Shown here: piece after piece, positions 44,511 to 53,803 of the stretch
Position numbering within the stretch: position 1 is the stretch's first letter
Layout: every line of letters begins with the position of its first letter
From: Subtercola endophyticus
GTDB lineage: Bacteria; Actinomycetota; Actinomycetes; Actinomycetales; Microbacteriaceae
Length of the DNA stretch: 64,000 nucleotides
Direction: 5' to 3'
Assembly: GCF_021044565.1 (NCBI RefSeq)
Contig: NZ_CP087997.1
Span: 3,658,001 to 3,722,000, forward strand
Translations under genes and position numbers: made by a program
Notes under the pieces: model-generated
The model's input: the letters and a program-made list of their open reading frames with translations, nothing else
The model's database searches: none
What the model was told of the DNA's origin: nothing

Positions 44511-45557
44511 TCAGCGCGCCCGCTCCATGTGCCACGCGGTCTGCGCCAGCGCCGACCGCAGCATCGGCCCCTGGAGGTTGTTCCAGCCGGCGGTCCAGTG
44601 CAGTCGTGACGCGACGCTCCACACCGAGGCGGACGGGTCGTCGGCCAGTACCGCTGCCGCCTCGCGTGATCGGCGCAGGTGGTGCTCGGCGAGCTCGGCC
44701 CGCCGCTCGGCAAGCCCGGTGAACCGGTATCCGTGGCCCGGCAGAACCTCGTAGTCGTCGTAGATCGCGATGGTGTCGAGCGCCTCGAGGTAGTCGGTGA
44801 CCGGGTTGCTGGGCGTCTGGGCGCCGAGCCCCAGGCCCGAGAAGATGGTCGGCAGCACGTGGTCTCCGGTGAAGAGCACCTTCTCGCCCGGCAGCGCGAG
44901 GCAGACCGATCCGCTCGTGTGCCCGGGCGTCAGAACGACCCGGATGCCCGTCGAATCGGTGCCGAGGCCGTCGCCGGGATGGGTGCCGAGGCCGTCGCCG
45001 GGATGGTCGCCGAGGTCGATGCCGAGATCGTCGCCCTCATCCAGCAGCACATCGGACTGCAGCGGAGCCTCAACAGGCGCGGACTCAGCCTCGGCGCCGA
45101 AGTTCACGTCGAGTTCGGCTCGCCGATCATCCGGAACCCCCCACGAATCGACCTGCACGCGCGCCGCGCGAAGCGCCTCGCGCGGGTCGACATTGAGGGC
45201 GAGCTGGTCGATGCGCGAGAGCTGCAGCCGCGCGGGGGTTTGTGCGCGATAGCGCGCGGCCATTCCGATGTGATCGCGGTGCAGATGGGTGATGGTGACC
45301 GAGACGACGCGCGAGGGTGAACTGCCGAGGTGTTCGAGCGCGTCGAGCACACGCTGCCAGTTCTCGTCGGAATCCCAGCCCGGGTCGATGACGTGCACGC
45401 CCCCCGACACGTCGACGACCAGGTAGCTCAACACGACCGGCAGATGTTTCATCGGCATCGCCAGTGGCAGCGCCCACACGTTGGGTCTCACCTGTTCGAA
45501 CGGGGCCAGCGTGCCGGCCCCCTCGGCCTCGAAAAGTGCTGTGCTGGTTGCTTTCAC
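44511..45557 (-). CDS. MBL-fold metallo-hydrolase
   Basis: 348 residues from GTG 45557 (AGAGGCGAGG upstream). THLHRDHIG is the metal-binding HxHxDH motif, TPGHTSGSV and FTGDHVL give the next ligands, and PGHGYRFTG the last His. Resembles the glyoxalase II-like/MBL hydrolases with a C-terminal helical extension. An acidic insertion of 8-residue units (GDGLGTHP, GDGLGTDS) at ~200-215 comes from a 24-bp tandem duplication. Substrate unknown. Confidence 0.9.
   Translation of the reverse strand: MKATSTALFEAEGAGTLAPFEQVRPNVWALPLAMPMKHLPVVLSYLVVDVSGGVHVIDPGWDSDENWQRVLDALEHLGSSPSRVVSVTITHLHRDHIGMAARYRAQTPARLQLSRIDQLALNVDPREALRAARVQVDSWGVPDDRRAELDVNFGAEAESAPVEAPLQSDVLLDEGDDLGIDLGDHPGDGLGTHPGDGLGTDSTGIRVVLTPGHTSGSVCLALPGEKVLFTGDHVLPTIFSGLGLGAQTPSNPVTDYLEALDTIAIYDDYEVLPGHGYRFTGLAERRAELAEHHLRRSREAAAVLADDPSASVWSVASRLHWTAGWNNLQGPMLRSALAQTAWHMERAR
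44958..45005. repeat. 24-bp tandem duplication inside the MBL gene
   Basis: GGTGCCGAGGCCGTCGCCGG plus GATG occurs twice in a row (44958-44981, 44982-45005), with a decayed third copy after it. The frame is preserved, adding eight residues per unit. Confidence 0.85.
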
Positions 45558-45581
45558 GCCTCGCCTCTCTGCACAAGCACT

Positions 45582-46997
45582 CTACGCCGAGCCACCCGCG
45601 GCGACCGCCCCACTGCCGCTCGCTGGGGCCCCCACCGTGTCGCCAGGTACGTACTTGCCCAGCATCTCCGGTGCCCGCGACACCATCAACCACACCGGCA
45701 GAATGACCACGCAGAGCAGCCCGAGTATCGTGACGTCGCCCACGACGCCCACCGCGACGAACAGCGCCAGCCAGCCGTCGCGAGCAACGGCGAGAACGAC
45801 CCCGAGCACCCCGCCGGCGATCGCCAGCGTCACCGGGATGCCGGGGAACAGCGCGCTCGCCATGAGCCCGACCGCCACCCCGATGAACACCGAAGGAAAG
45901 ATGCGGCCACCGCGAAAACCGGCAGCCGCGGCAATGACAAGTGCGGCCGCCTTGACCAGCGTGATGACCGTCAGCTGGCCGAAATCGTAGTTGCCCCGAT
46001 CATCTACCAGCGTCGCCATCTGACTCAGCCCCTTGAACAGGGTGATCTGGCCGCCGATCGCGCCGAGCACACCCAAGATGATTCCGCCGAGAGTCACATA
46101 CACAATCGGGTACTTGAGTGAGTGAAAGAACCGGTGGATGTGCGGAAACACGAACACCATCACCAGCCCGAGCACGGTGGCTGCCACCGCGACCCCGAGT
46201 GCTTCGACGAAGTAGATCGGCTGCATGTCGCCCAGCTTGGGCACGTTCACCGTGAGCGAGGTTCCGCCGAGAAATCCCATGGTGAGGGCGCCCGCTCCGG
46301 CGGCTGCCAGGGGCAGAAAGAGGCGATCCCACAGCGCGCCACCCGATTTCAGGGCGGCGACCACCCCGGTGAACAGCAAGGCCGCGGCGACGGGGGTGCC
46401 GAACAGGGCCCCGATGGTTCCGGCCGCTGTCATGAGCAGAATGAGGTCGGCGGGCACCTTCGGCATGAGGCGCGCGAGCAGCGCAACCAGCACGGCGGTG
46501 TTGATGGCGATGATCGGGTTCTCGGGCCCGAGGCTCACGCCGCCGGCCAGCGCGAGCACCGTCACGAGAATCAGGCTCGGGATGACCGCGAGCTTCAACG
46601 GCGGAGCGATCAGTTCGGTCGTGGCGGAGTCACGCGCGCCGTGGCCGGGTACGAGCCAAATCACCAGACCGATCGCGACACCCGACAGCGTGAGGATCGT
46701 GAAGATGAACCAGCCGTTGTCGGGGTTCAGGCCCGTCGCTGCGGGAAACGTCGACCAGACGTAGTGCTCGAGCCGGTCTGACACCCACTCCAGCGCCCAC
46801 AAGATCAGCGCGGAGACGACCCCGATGATGACGGCAGGAATCGCCAACAGGGCCAGGGTGCGAATCGGGGGTACGCCCGCCGCGTTCGGGGCTGCCGCAG
46901 TGCCGGCGGAACCCCGTGCATCCGGTGCCGCAGTCTGCGGCTGGGCGTGCGGCTCTGATTTCGGCTCTTCGTGCGGCGCCGGCTCGGTCGTGCTCAT
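45582..46997 (-). CDS. ClC-family chloride channel/transporter (YfeO-like)
   Basis: 471 residues. The ~45-residue hydrophilic N-terminus is Pro/Ala-rich. About 10-12 membrane segments follow. GGVSLGPENPI is the selectivity-filter segment corresponding to G(K/R)EGP in classical ClC proteins, here with GPEN as in YfeO-type members. FRGGRIFPSVFIG is the second conserved filter segment. Moves chloride or fluoride across the inner membrane; which ion and whether channel or exchanger is not clear. ATG 46997 follows CGAGGGGCAG. Confidence 0.88.
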   Translation of the reverse strand: MSTTEPAPHEEPKSEPHAQPQTAAPDARGSAGTAAAPNAAGVPPIRTLALLAIPAVIIGVVSALILWALEWVSDRLEHYVWSTFPAATGLNPDNGWFIFTILTLSGVAIGLVIWLVPGHGARDSATTELIAPPLKLAVIPSLILVTVLALAGGVSLGPENPIIAINTAVLVALLARLMPKVPADLILLMTAAGTIGALFGTPVAAALLFTGVVAALKSGGALWDRLFLPLAAAGAGALTMGFLGGTSLTVNVPKLGDMQPIYFVEALGVAVAATVLGLVMVFVFPHIHRFFHSLKYPIVYVTLGGIILGVLGAIGGQITLFKGLSQMATLVDDRGNYDFGQLTVITLVKAAALVIAAAAGFRGGRIFPSVFIGVAVGLMASALFPGIPVTLAIAGGVLGVVLAVARDGWLALFVAVGVVGDVTILGLLCVVILPVWLMVSRAPEMLGKYVPGDTVGAPASGSGAVAAGGSA

Positions 46998-47239
46998 CTG
47001 CCCCTCGATCCCGAGTGCGTGATCGCCCGCACCTGAGTTGAACTTTAGGGCATCGGTGCGCGCCGATTCGGTTTCACGACGTCAGTCCTACTGAAGGGAT
47101 GATTCGCTTGCTGCCGCGTTGACGTGCCGCCTCGACGACTCCACACTCTGGAGTAGTCCTCTACCAGTCGGGATCCGTCGTGAGCAGTGTCGCCCGTTTC
47201 GCCCTTGGTACCCGTGCCGAAGCGATCGGGTGCCCGGAT

Positions 47240-47629
47240 TCAGGCCTTCGGCGTGCCAGAAAGCGCGTGCGCCTTGAGGCTCTCGTACTCGGCCTGAGTG
47301 ATAGCGCCGGAGTCGAGCAGCGTCTTGGCCTTTGCGATGTCGTCAGTCGGAGTCGTGCCCGCGACCTGGCGAATGTAGCTATCCGCGGCCGACTGGGCCT
47401 GCTGCTGAGCCTTCTGCGACCGTTCGGCCATGCCTCGGCCGCGCGCGATCAGGTACACCAGAGCGGTCAAGAACGGCACGAAGATCAGGAACAGAACCCA
47501 GATCGCCTTGAACCAGCCGTTCAGCTTGTGGTCGCGAAAAAGGTCTCCGATGATCGCGAAAAGCGCGAACAGGTATGCGATGAACGCGAACGACCAGAAG
47601 AACGTCTCGACGATGCCCCAGAAATCCAT
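47240..47629 (-). CDS. Membrane protein with SHOCT domain
   Basis: 129 residues from ATG 47629 (AGAGGG upstream); longer in-frame starts read through low-complexity Gln/Arg sequence opposite the divergent gene. Two helices (IVETFFWSFAFIAYLFALFA and FKAIWVLFLIFVPFLTALVY) match phospholipase D N-terminal-like membrane hairpins. The C-terminal IAKAKTLLDSGAITQAEYESL is a SHOCT motif, typical of small oligomerising membrane proteins. Function unknown. Confidence 0.85.
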   Translation of the reverse strand: MDFWGIVETFFWSFAFIAYLFALFAIIGDLFRDHKLNGWFKAIWVLFLIFVPFLTALVYLIARGRGMAERSQKAQQQAQSAADSYIRQVAGTTPTDDIAKAKTLLDSGAITQAEYESLKAHALSGTPKA

Positions 47630-47736
47630 GAACGTAACCCTCTCTGCATGCGGCCGACCCCACGGGCTGCCTTTCAGGCTCGAATCTAGCGTATTCACGA
47701 CTCCTCCCGCCCGCCCTCGTAACGTAAGGAACAACC

Positions 47737-48483
47737 ATGACCGATTCACCCGAACAACGCCCCGCTGAACCTGCGCCTGAGTCCGCTTCTGCGTCGGCTG
47801 CTGGGCCTGCTTCTGGGCCCGCCTCTGCGCCTGCAGTTGCGCCTCCTTCTGCACCCGCGCCGCAGCCCGGCGTCAGCCGTGGACTCTTGATCGCGGTCGC
47901 TGTTATCGTCGTCGTTCTGGCATTCGGCGCATCCTTTCTCGGCGCGTCTCTGGCCAACCGCAGCGCCACGGTCGCCGAACCTGCTGCGGTCACGGTCACC
48001 CCGACCGCCGAGCCCAGCATCAGCGCCGATGAGGCCGCCGTGATCGCCGAGGTGCTTCCGGCGGGTGCGGATGTTCGGGCCGGAACAGGCACGCCCGCTG
48101 CGACTGCTGGCGCCGACGGTGACGTCTACATCGACATCTCGAATGCGAACGTCTACATCAACCGCGACGGATCGTGGGTTCTCGCGGGCAACATTCGCAC
48201 CTCGGCGGCAGAGAACCTCGCGGGGGCCGATGGCGCCGCGGGGGCCGATGGCACACACGGTACCGACGGTGCCACGGGTGCGACCGGCGCCACTGGCGCG
48301 ACCGGCGCTCCGGGTGCGACCGGTGCCGCAGGTGCCCCGGGAACCAGCGTCGCACTCGGCACGGGAGCCCCGACGCCGAAAACCTGCACCACCGACGGTG
48401 ACATCTACGTCGACACTCTCGTTCCGACCTTCTACGACTGCACCGCAGGTGTCTGGACGAGCTTCGGCCCCGCCGCCGAGTAG
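47737..48483 (+). CDS. Membrane-anchored protein with collagen-like Gly-X-Y repeats
   Basis: 248 residues from ATG 47737, AAGGAACAACC upstream. A Pro/Ala-rich cytoplasmic N-terminus, one helix (GLLIAVAVIVVVLAFGASFL), an extracellular stalk, then ~14 Gly-X-Y triplets (GADGAAGADGTHG, GATGATGATG) at ~165-205. The C-terminal VYIDISNANVYIN and DGDIYVDTLVPTFYD motifs flank the repeats like the trimerisation-type ends of bacterial collagen-like proteins. Two Cys at the end may form a disulphide. Probably a trimeric surface protein. Confidence 0.8.
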   Translation: MTDSPEQRPAEPAPESASASAAGPASGPASAPAVAPPSAPAPQPGVSRGLLIAVAVIVVVLAFGASFLGASLANRSATVAEPAAVTVTPTAEPSISADEAAVIAEVLPAGADVRAGTGTPAATAGADGDVYIDISNANVYINRDGSWVLAGNIRTSAAENLAGADGAAGADGTHGTDGATGATGATGATGAPGATGAAGAPGTSVALGTGAPTPKTCTTDGDIYVDTLVPTFYDCTAGVWTSFGPAAE

Positions 48484-48500
48484 CCGCCCCGACCCGATGG

Positions 48501-48524
48501 GCGCCGGCGATATAACGTCGGCGC
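48501..48524 (+). terminator. Short hairpin after the collagen-like gene
   Basis: GCGCCG (48501-48506) pairs with CGGCGC (48519-48524) around 12 bases. Located 18 bases after the stop codon and 36 before the tRNA. Six GC pairs, no T-tract. Confidence 0.4.
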
Positions 48525-48559
48525 TCATTCGGCTATGATTGCTGAGGTTGTAAAACCAA

Positions 48560-48649
48560 GGAGCTGTCGCATAGTTCGGCCTAGTGCACCACCCTGCTAA
48601 GGTGGAGTGCCCTTAATGGGCACCGTGGGTTCAAATCCCACCGGCTCCG
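48560..48649 (+). tRNA. tRNA-Ser (anticodon GCU)
   Basis: The acceptor GGAGCTG (48560-48566) pairs with CGGCTCC (48642-48648) including one G-U. The anticodon stem CCACC/GGTGG (48589-48593/48601-48605) encloses the loop CTGCTAA, anticodon GCT at 48596-48598, reading AGC/AGU. A long variable arm (GTGCCC/GGGCAC) confirms the serine class. The T arm is GTGGG-TTCAAAT-CCCAC. Discriminator G at 48649; CCA is not encoded. Confidence 0.97.
48627..48645. other. Putative attachment site, left (within tRNA-Ser 3' end)
   Basis: GGGTTCAAATCCCACCGGC in the T arm and acceptor stem matches GGCTTCAAATCTCACCGGC at 60775-60793 in 17 of 19 positions. tRNA 3' ends are standard integration targets. Confidence 0.65.
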
Positions 48650-48990
48650 CTCGTAAAATGCCTGATCAGGGCGCCGGTTCGTGCTCACACGGTCGAGTCT
48701 GCCCGCAACTCAACCACTTCATGTGATTCATTCGCTTGTTTGATCGCGACCAGGCTGTGCATCTCGGGGCTCTGGCTCCGCGGCTCGGCGAGATCAATTC
48801 TTGTGTCTCAAGAAGTCCTCTGGGTGAGCGTGAGACGCGCCGGTCTACGAGACGAGATTTCGAGACATCAGCACCGGCCCAATCTCGGGTGACTTTACCG
48901 CGAAGATCAGGTGCCCCCGATGACTCATAATCCATTAGGTTTTCGAGACAGCCCGCAACAACTAGAACGTAGCGCGAACCGCGCTGCTTG
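48650..48990. other. Left island junction without a recognisable gene
   Basis: 341 bases between the tRNA and the end of the DUF262 gene. The sequence has several GAGAC/GTCTC-type words (for example GTGTCTC, GAGACGCG, GAGACGAG, TCGAGAC) but no ORF with a credible start, no RNA structure I can support and no integrase remnant I recognise. Confidence 0.5.
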
Positions 48991-50736
48991 TCATTTGGGG
49001 TCGCGCGGCCAACACAGAATGGCAAGTGCCGCCAGACCACTTTGACGATCGGCGATGCTCTTTTCGGTCCAGTCTGCCCAGACTGACGCCTCGTTAGTTA
49101 ACTCAATAGATGACGACGCCAAAATGGGCTGCTTCGCTGCCCAAGCCTTGTTCCCAATTCGGGCGTTCTTCCCCCTCTGAAGCAGGGCATGATTTCCCAC
49201 CCGATCGACCCAAAGCTTCTTGCCGTCGGCAGTGAAGGACGGCCACTCCGCTTGTTTCGCGTTCTTGGGGAGAATGTGCTCCAGATTAACCGCGTCAACG
49301 TCCGCGTTCACGACCAGTTCAGGGTCAAAGTCACCCCTCTTTTGAAGCTCAAGCGCTCGGAGAAGGTAACGCGAAAGCTTGGCCGTCGTTTTCCATTCAG
49401 CAAACTCAGCTCGGAATAGTTCATCGGAGGGAATGAGCGATCCGATCTTTGTCTTGGTTAGCAACTCCGCCGTCGAGGTAACGGATTTTTTGCGGACCTC
49501 TAAAGCCGCTTCACAGAACGCCGCCTCAGCCACACCTCCACTCAAGCTCCCTGCGCACAACATACGCACAGACCACGAAACGAGAGTGGTCATGAACTTC
49601 TCGATTTCCTTCGTCGAGAATGTCGGAATGACGGCCATAATGAGTGGCCGATAGCGTTCGATTTGTAGGTCAGCGATCACATCAGCAGCATTGGCTACTT
49701 TCGCTGAATAATCTCCCCAGAAGTCACTATCGGAGTGCAAGATGGCGTAATAGAGTCTCGATGCGGTCTCAAGCTCCAGGGTGAATTGCACGGCGGACGC
49801 CGAGTCGAACACGATGCTCTTCAGCTTGCGATAGACGTCACGTTCACGAACGAGACCATACTTTGAACTGAGCAGATGGCGGGCAAAGTTAGTGAAGGAT
49901 TGATTTCCCACTTTCTCGATCCCCAGGTTACTGAGTGTGAGGCTCCAGTTTTTTTGTACCTCCGCCAGGCGCTGGTCACCCGCTTGGCTGAACAGATAGT
50001 TTTTGAGCAGGTCGGCGACCGTTAGATCAGCGCCTCTATCGTTCAGCGTTTCGAAGATCGAGAAGGCGTCTGACTCGCTGGGCACGGTGATTGCGACGAC
50101 CTGCACTTGCTTGTCGAGCCACGTCTCGAGTTCCGCGAGCTTCGGCTCCCAACTGGTGCCGTGTGCCTTTGCGAACTCGTCGACGCGATCTCGCAAATAC
50201 AAATATGCAGATTCGATGAGGTTCTGGCTGAACCCGACCGGCGTGACGTCCTGCCTTCGCACAACCCGGTTCTCGTAAAACTCTCGGTCGTCGGTATTGA
50301 GGATCAATTTTGGTTGGTCCTTTTTTGCTACCTTGTCGTACTTTCCGAGGTAATCGGATTGAGTCGATGCCGCTGCGGCCGGCTCGCCGCCGGACTCACA
50401 TTTGTCGCGAATCGCTGCCAACAGCAGCGATGCAGTGGCGAGACGCTGTTGCCCGTCGATGATCAAGTCACGACCAGCCCCACCGACTCCATCCGCGGCA
50501 ATCACGACCGTTCCCAAGAAATAGCCGGCCTGATTGTTGAAACTTGCGTTCAGGTCTTCCCAGAATTCCACGACTTGGAACTTGTCGTCGGGGCCGATGC
50601 TGGAGGCTGCGTCTTTCTGGGCAGTAACCCACGAATAGGAACGCTGATAGATCGGGACAGCGAGAGATCGAGTACGTAAGAGCTCGGCAACGCCGAGGGC
50701 CTTGTAGTCTAAGAAGTTTTCTTGAGGCACAACCAC
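48991..50736 (-). CDS. DUF262/DUF1524 (GmrSD-like) defence nuclease
   Basis: 581 residues from GTG 50736 with TAGGAG upstream. The DUF262 domain has VPIYQRSYSW (~27-36) and IDGQQR (94-98 DGQQR), the ParB-like nucleotide-hydrolysing signature. The C-terminal DUF1524 domain carries NLEHILPKN with His487, the His-Me-finger nuclease motif, and NHALLQRGKN. Single-chain fusions of this type include type IV restriction enzymes that cut modified phage DNA, such as GmrSD and BrxU. It lies at the tRNA-proximal end of the island. Modified-DNA specificity is inferred from family. Confidence 0.87.
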   Translation of the reverse strand: MVVPQENFLDYKALGVAELLRTRSLAVPIYQRSYSWVTAQKDAASSIGPDDKFQVVEFWEDLNASFNNQAGYFLGTVVIAADGVGGAGRDLIIDGQQRLATASLLLAAIRDKCESGGEPAAAASTQSDYLGKYDKVAKKDQPKLILNTDDREFYENRVVRRQDVTPVGFSQNLIESAYLYLRDRVDEFAKAHGTSWEPKLAELETWLDKQVQVVAITVPSESDAFSIFETLNDRGADLTVADLLKNYLFSQAGDQRLAEVQKNWSLTLSNLGIEKVGNQSFTNFARHLLSSKYGLVRERDVYRKLKSIVFDSASAVQFTLELETASRLYYAILHSDSDFWGDYSAKVANAADVIADLQIERYRPLIMAVIPTFSTKEIEKFMTTLVSWSVRMLCAGSLSGGVAEAAFCEAALEVRKKSVTSTAELLTKTKIGSLIPSDELFRAEFAEWKTTAKLSRYLLRALELQKRGDFDPELVVNADVDAVNLEHILPKNAKQAEWPSFTADGKKLWVDRVGNHALLQRGKNARIGNKAWAAKQPILASSSIELTNEASVWADWTEKSIADRQSGLAALAILCWPRDPK

Positions 50737-50867
50737 GAGAACTCCTACCGTTTCGGTAACGACCTACCCGACAATAGCGCTTCTGGTAGTTCATTCGCTT
50801 TCGTTCAAAGGCGGTTAGGGGGCCCCGTAGACCCTTCGCACCTCGGCCCCGCCTGTCCCGTAAGAAG

Positions 50868-51866
50868 TCATGACGCGGAGTCACCCTCGACTGGGCCACC
50901 TTCAACTAACTCAGTGAGACGGCGCAAGACGGCCACAAATTCGCTTTCGCGAAAGGAGTCGCGGATCGTGCTTGTTCTCGTCAACGCGCGGCCGATCGCG
51001 GCATCGACGTCACCCGAACTTGCGTTGTCCGAGTATGTCTTGAAGAAGGACACCCAATGTTTGGCCTCTATGCCCGCAACGACAGTGCCGAGCATCTGTT
51101 CGCAATAGTCCTTCATAAGGCCGGGCACGCGGGCTATCCGGCCGAAATTGCCGCCGCCGTCGTTCTTCGGCTTGTCCGACATGTTCGTCTTACCCGCAGG
51201 GTATGGGACGACGTCTGGCGGGGAGGTGATGCCATTGTCGCCTGTAGCTTTCGAACCTCTCAGATTCTCCCAGTAGTGGTTTCGAAGGTCTGCAGCGTGC
51301 TGGGCCTGTTCGATGAATGGCTCGTACACGACAGGAACTCCTGAGAGCACGTTTGAGAGCCGCCACGGAACCACTACCAGCAAGTCGTATGGCGTCGCTG
51401 CGTTTCGGGTCGCCGTATAGCGGAACGAGGGTTCTCCTTCTTTGCTGAGCAGGTACCAGCCCTTTAGTTCGATCCCGAGCACTGGTGATGGCTCGCCTGC
51501 CGATCGGCTCACCAGGCGAACGTCGGGGAAGGACTGACTCGAACGTTCGAACCCGTACTCGTCCCATTCGTTGTCGGGGTCCCACACCCCGCGGATTCGA
51601 TTCAACGTCGAGACAGTCTGGACCTCAATCGTGCCGCCCAGAACGCTGTTCAATGAGAACAGGTCGCCTGCCTCGAGCCCCTCGATGGAGGTTGTGGTCT
51701 GGAAATAGATCGGGAGGGACAACAAGGCATCGCGAACGTTGCCGACCAGCTTCTCGCGCTTTGGGTCGTCGCCCGGGAACTCGACTCTGGTTGGCCTGGC
51801 CACAGTTGCTGCGTGAACTGCCGGCGGCAACACTGAATTGGACGCGGCAGCGTCCGATCCAGTCAC
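50868..51866 (-). CDS. Restriction endonuclease-like protein (PD-(D/E)xK)
   Basis: 332 residues from GTG 51866, which overlaps the methyltransferase stop by four bases (GTGA). SFPDVRL (Pro114-Asp115) and GIELKGWYLL (Glu133-Lys135) form a PD-x17-ELK active site in a strand-turn-strand context. The C-terminal half is helical. Gene order and coupling to a DNA methyltransferase make it the nuclease of a type II system. No catalytic residue is missing, which is notable because the partner gene is interrupted. Confidence 0.78.
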   Translation of the reverse strand: MTGSDAAASNSVLPPAVHAATVARPTRVEFPGDDPKREKLVGNVRDALLSLPIYFQTTTSIEGLEAGDLFSLNSVLGGTIEVQTVSTLNRIRGVWDPDNEWDEYGFERSSQSFPDVRLVSRSAGEPSPVLGIELKGWYLLSKEGEPSFRYTATRNAATPYDLLVVVPWRLSNVLSGVPVVYEPFIEQAQHAADLRNHYWENLRGSKATGDNGITSPPDVVPYPAGKTNMSDKPKNDGGGNFGRIARVPGLMKDYCEQMLGTVVAGIEAKHWVSFFKTYSDNASSGDVDAAIGRALTRTSTIRDSFRESEFVAVLRRLTELVEGGPVEGDSAS

Positions 51867-52903
51867 GCGTTCACCGCTGTCAGTACCGTCGAACTATTTG
51901 CGGCAGCGCGTAACCGGCCTTCGGCAAGATCCTGGAATGACTTGTGGATCTCGGCTACGTAAGCGCGACGGCCAAGAGTTACTGCCGCTACTGACGCGGA
52001 CGCCAGGCCCCCGAATGGTTCCCAAACAACGTCTCCAGCGTTGGTGACGGCCCCGACTTGTCGTTCCATGAATTCGAGCGGTTTTTGATTCAGGTGCGCG
52101 GCGGAAGCGAGAGAGGGGTTGTGAACGCGTGGCGCAGACCGCTCCATGTTCCCCTTAACCCGTTCTGAATCGTGCAAAGAAGGACGCGACCACACGTTTG
52201 TAAGCCCGTGTGCGTGATTCCATGTATATCGAAGGGCGTCCCACTCGGGCGCAGTCACTGCGTTTTCTCCGTCGATGGAGAAATATGGGCGGCCATCGCG
52301 GTTACCGTGTTCGAGCGCGTACGCGGCCAGTTTTTCGACCATGGCGCCTGGTGGCCAATACCACAGCCAGTCCTGAGTCAAATATTTCCGAGTCGCCGCG
52401 TTCTTCACCCCGCATGCCTCGTTCGCACGATTGAGCGCGAGGCCCGCGCGCTGCCATTCGTGCCTCAACCAAACTTTCGGGCTCATCGGCCCTTCGGGTG
52501 CGTCGATCATGAATCGCCGCTGGTACAGAACCAAGACCTCCGACACAACGGGCATGCGCCGAATGGTCTTGCCGTTGACGTTCCCAGCGATGTGGGATAC
52601 ACCCTTATCCCAGGTGATGGTCTGCACGTACTCCCAACCGTGAGCAACTAGCAGTGGGTGGACTGTTGCCCAGCCGATCTCGGTATTCCAGAACCACAGG
52701 GTGCTCGCCGGGGTGGCAGCCATATCCCAGGCCGCGACGTGAGGGCGGTACCAATCGACGAGGTCATCTACGCCAGTGGTGTCTCCGTGAAACCCACGGA
52801 CCCCATACGCACCGTCTGAGATGATCGTGGCGGGCGCCGGCCATGACGAATACGCCTACAGGACGTTCCCTCGATACAGTTCGAAAGGTTCTCTTAGATT
52901 CAC
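51863..52903 (-). pseudogene. DNA methyltransferase with in-frame amber codon
   Basis: The gene starts at GTG 52903 behind AGGTGG and reads MNLREPFELYRGNVL, then TAG (52856-52858, codon 16), then continues in the same frame as AYSSWPAPATIISDGAYG to 51863. Motif IV is DGAY (codons 30-33), motif I-like EPFGGLASASVAA is near the C-terminus, and LNQKPLEFMERQV is motif X, so it is an N4-cytosine/N6-adenine type enzyme. The first in-frame ATG after the amber is codon 61, beyond motif IV, so reinitiation would give a defective protein. Either a nonsense mutation, a sequencing error or readthrough. Confidence 0.8.
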
Positions 52904-53020
52904 GACTACCACCTAATTAGAGTAGCGACGAAGCACCGGCGTTAGGCGGCCCGGCTCGCCGCCACATTGATGTGACCTGGGCTAAGGGGCGGGTCTGTGG
53001 AACTAGGACCGATTTTCGGC

Positions 53021-53587
53021 TCAGCGGGTGAGGCGAGTGCCACAGCCTACGCAAATCACGGCGCTGAGGGTGCAGTCTCGACCACAGCCATTCCAATCCC
53101 TGCAGGTGTGACACTCTTCCTTATCGTGCTCACTGCCCGCAGCTTTCCAGCACCCGTTGCAAATCCACGAACCCCCACTATTTCTCCACGGCGGTGCGTG
53201 CTTTTGACTCCGGAGGTGGAACGGATCGATTACGTGGTAAGAACCCCACGATGTGTAAAGGCTGCCGCCAGACTCAACGTGCAGACGATGCTGCTCGTAC
53301 TCGGCGCTGATCCAATCAAGCTCAGCTTGGGCTGCGGCATGTTTGCCCAACGCTGCTTCGAATGCGTCCGCGTCGACGAGCCACCGGTTGCCGATTTTCA
53401 GGATCGGCACACTCGTAGATTGGCCTCCGACGAGCTGCCGGGTATCGCCGAAGTCTGCTTGACCCCGCCGCTGAGCTGCGCTACGCCACCAGTCGTAAGA
53501 ATTACGCGGTGAGCCAGGCTGTCGTTGAAACCGTTCTAAGGCATCGCGCAACGGAATCGTTGTGAGGCCACCAGACACCAAGCCCAT
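53021..53587 (-). CDS. Zinc-ribbon protein, function unknown
   Basis: 188 residues from ATG 53587; ATG 53671 would add 28 residues of unusual Cys/Arg-rich sequence. The N-terminal part (IPLRDALERFQRQPGSPRNSY, VPILKIGNRWLVDADAFEAAL) looks like a small DNA-binding or excisionase-like helix-turn-helix unit. The C-terminal part has Cys pairs CNGC, CHTC, CGRDC and CVGC, enough for two zinc ribbons. Lies in the island, facing away from the ApeA-like gene. Might regulate the island; not shown. Confidence 0.6.
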   Translation of the reverse strand: MGLVSGGLTTIPLRDALERFQRQPGSPRNSYDWWRSAAQRRGQADFGDTRQLVGGQSTSVPILKIGNRWLVDADAFEAALGKHAAAQAELDWISAEYEQHRLHVESGGSLYTSWGSYHVIDPFHLRSQKHAPPWRNSGGSWICNGCWKAAGSEHDKEECHTCRDWNGCGRDCTLSAVICVGCGTRLTR

Positions 53588-53803
53588 CGCTTCATCCAAT
53601 CGTTTCGCCAAGCATAGATTCTGCGTCCGACACTGACGGGGCACAGACCTCACCGGGCAATGGGCCCTCATGGGTGATCTTCGAATTCTTTTCGGACATC
53701 CTGCTTCGGGTGAGAGTCGCTGACGTCAGTCCGCCGGCGATTCCTTCTTGTGCATCACACCTGCCAAACTCACTACAAATGAGAAAATGATTGGAGCGCA
53801 ACT

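Noticed and set aside
47630-47854. Longer form of the SHOCT protein
   Set aside because: It would run antisense into the start of the divergent collagen-like gene with Gln/Arg low-complexity sequence; ATG 47629 has a ribosome site.
48650-48990. Small RNA or gene next to the tRNA
   Set aside because: Several short frames exist but none has a start context or recognisable product, and no stable structure stands out.
53021-53587. Integrase or excisionase of the island
   Set aside because: Only the N-terminal part vaguely resembles a helix-turn-helix; no tyrosine or serine recombinase residues are present.
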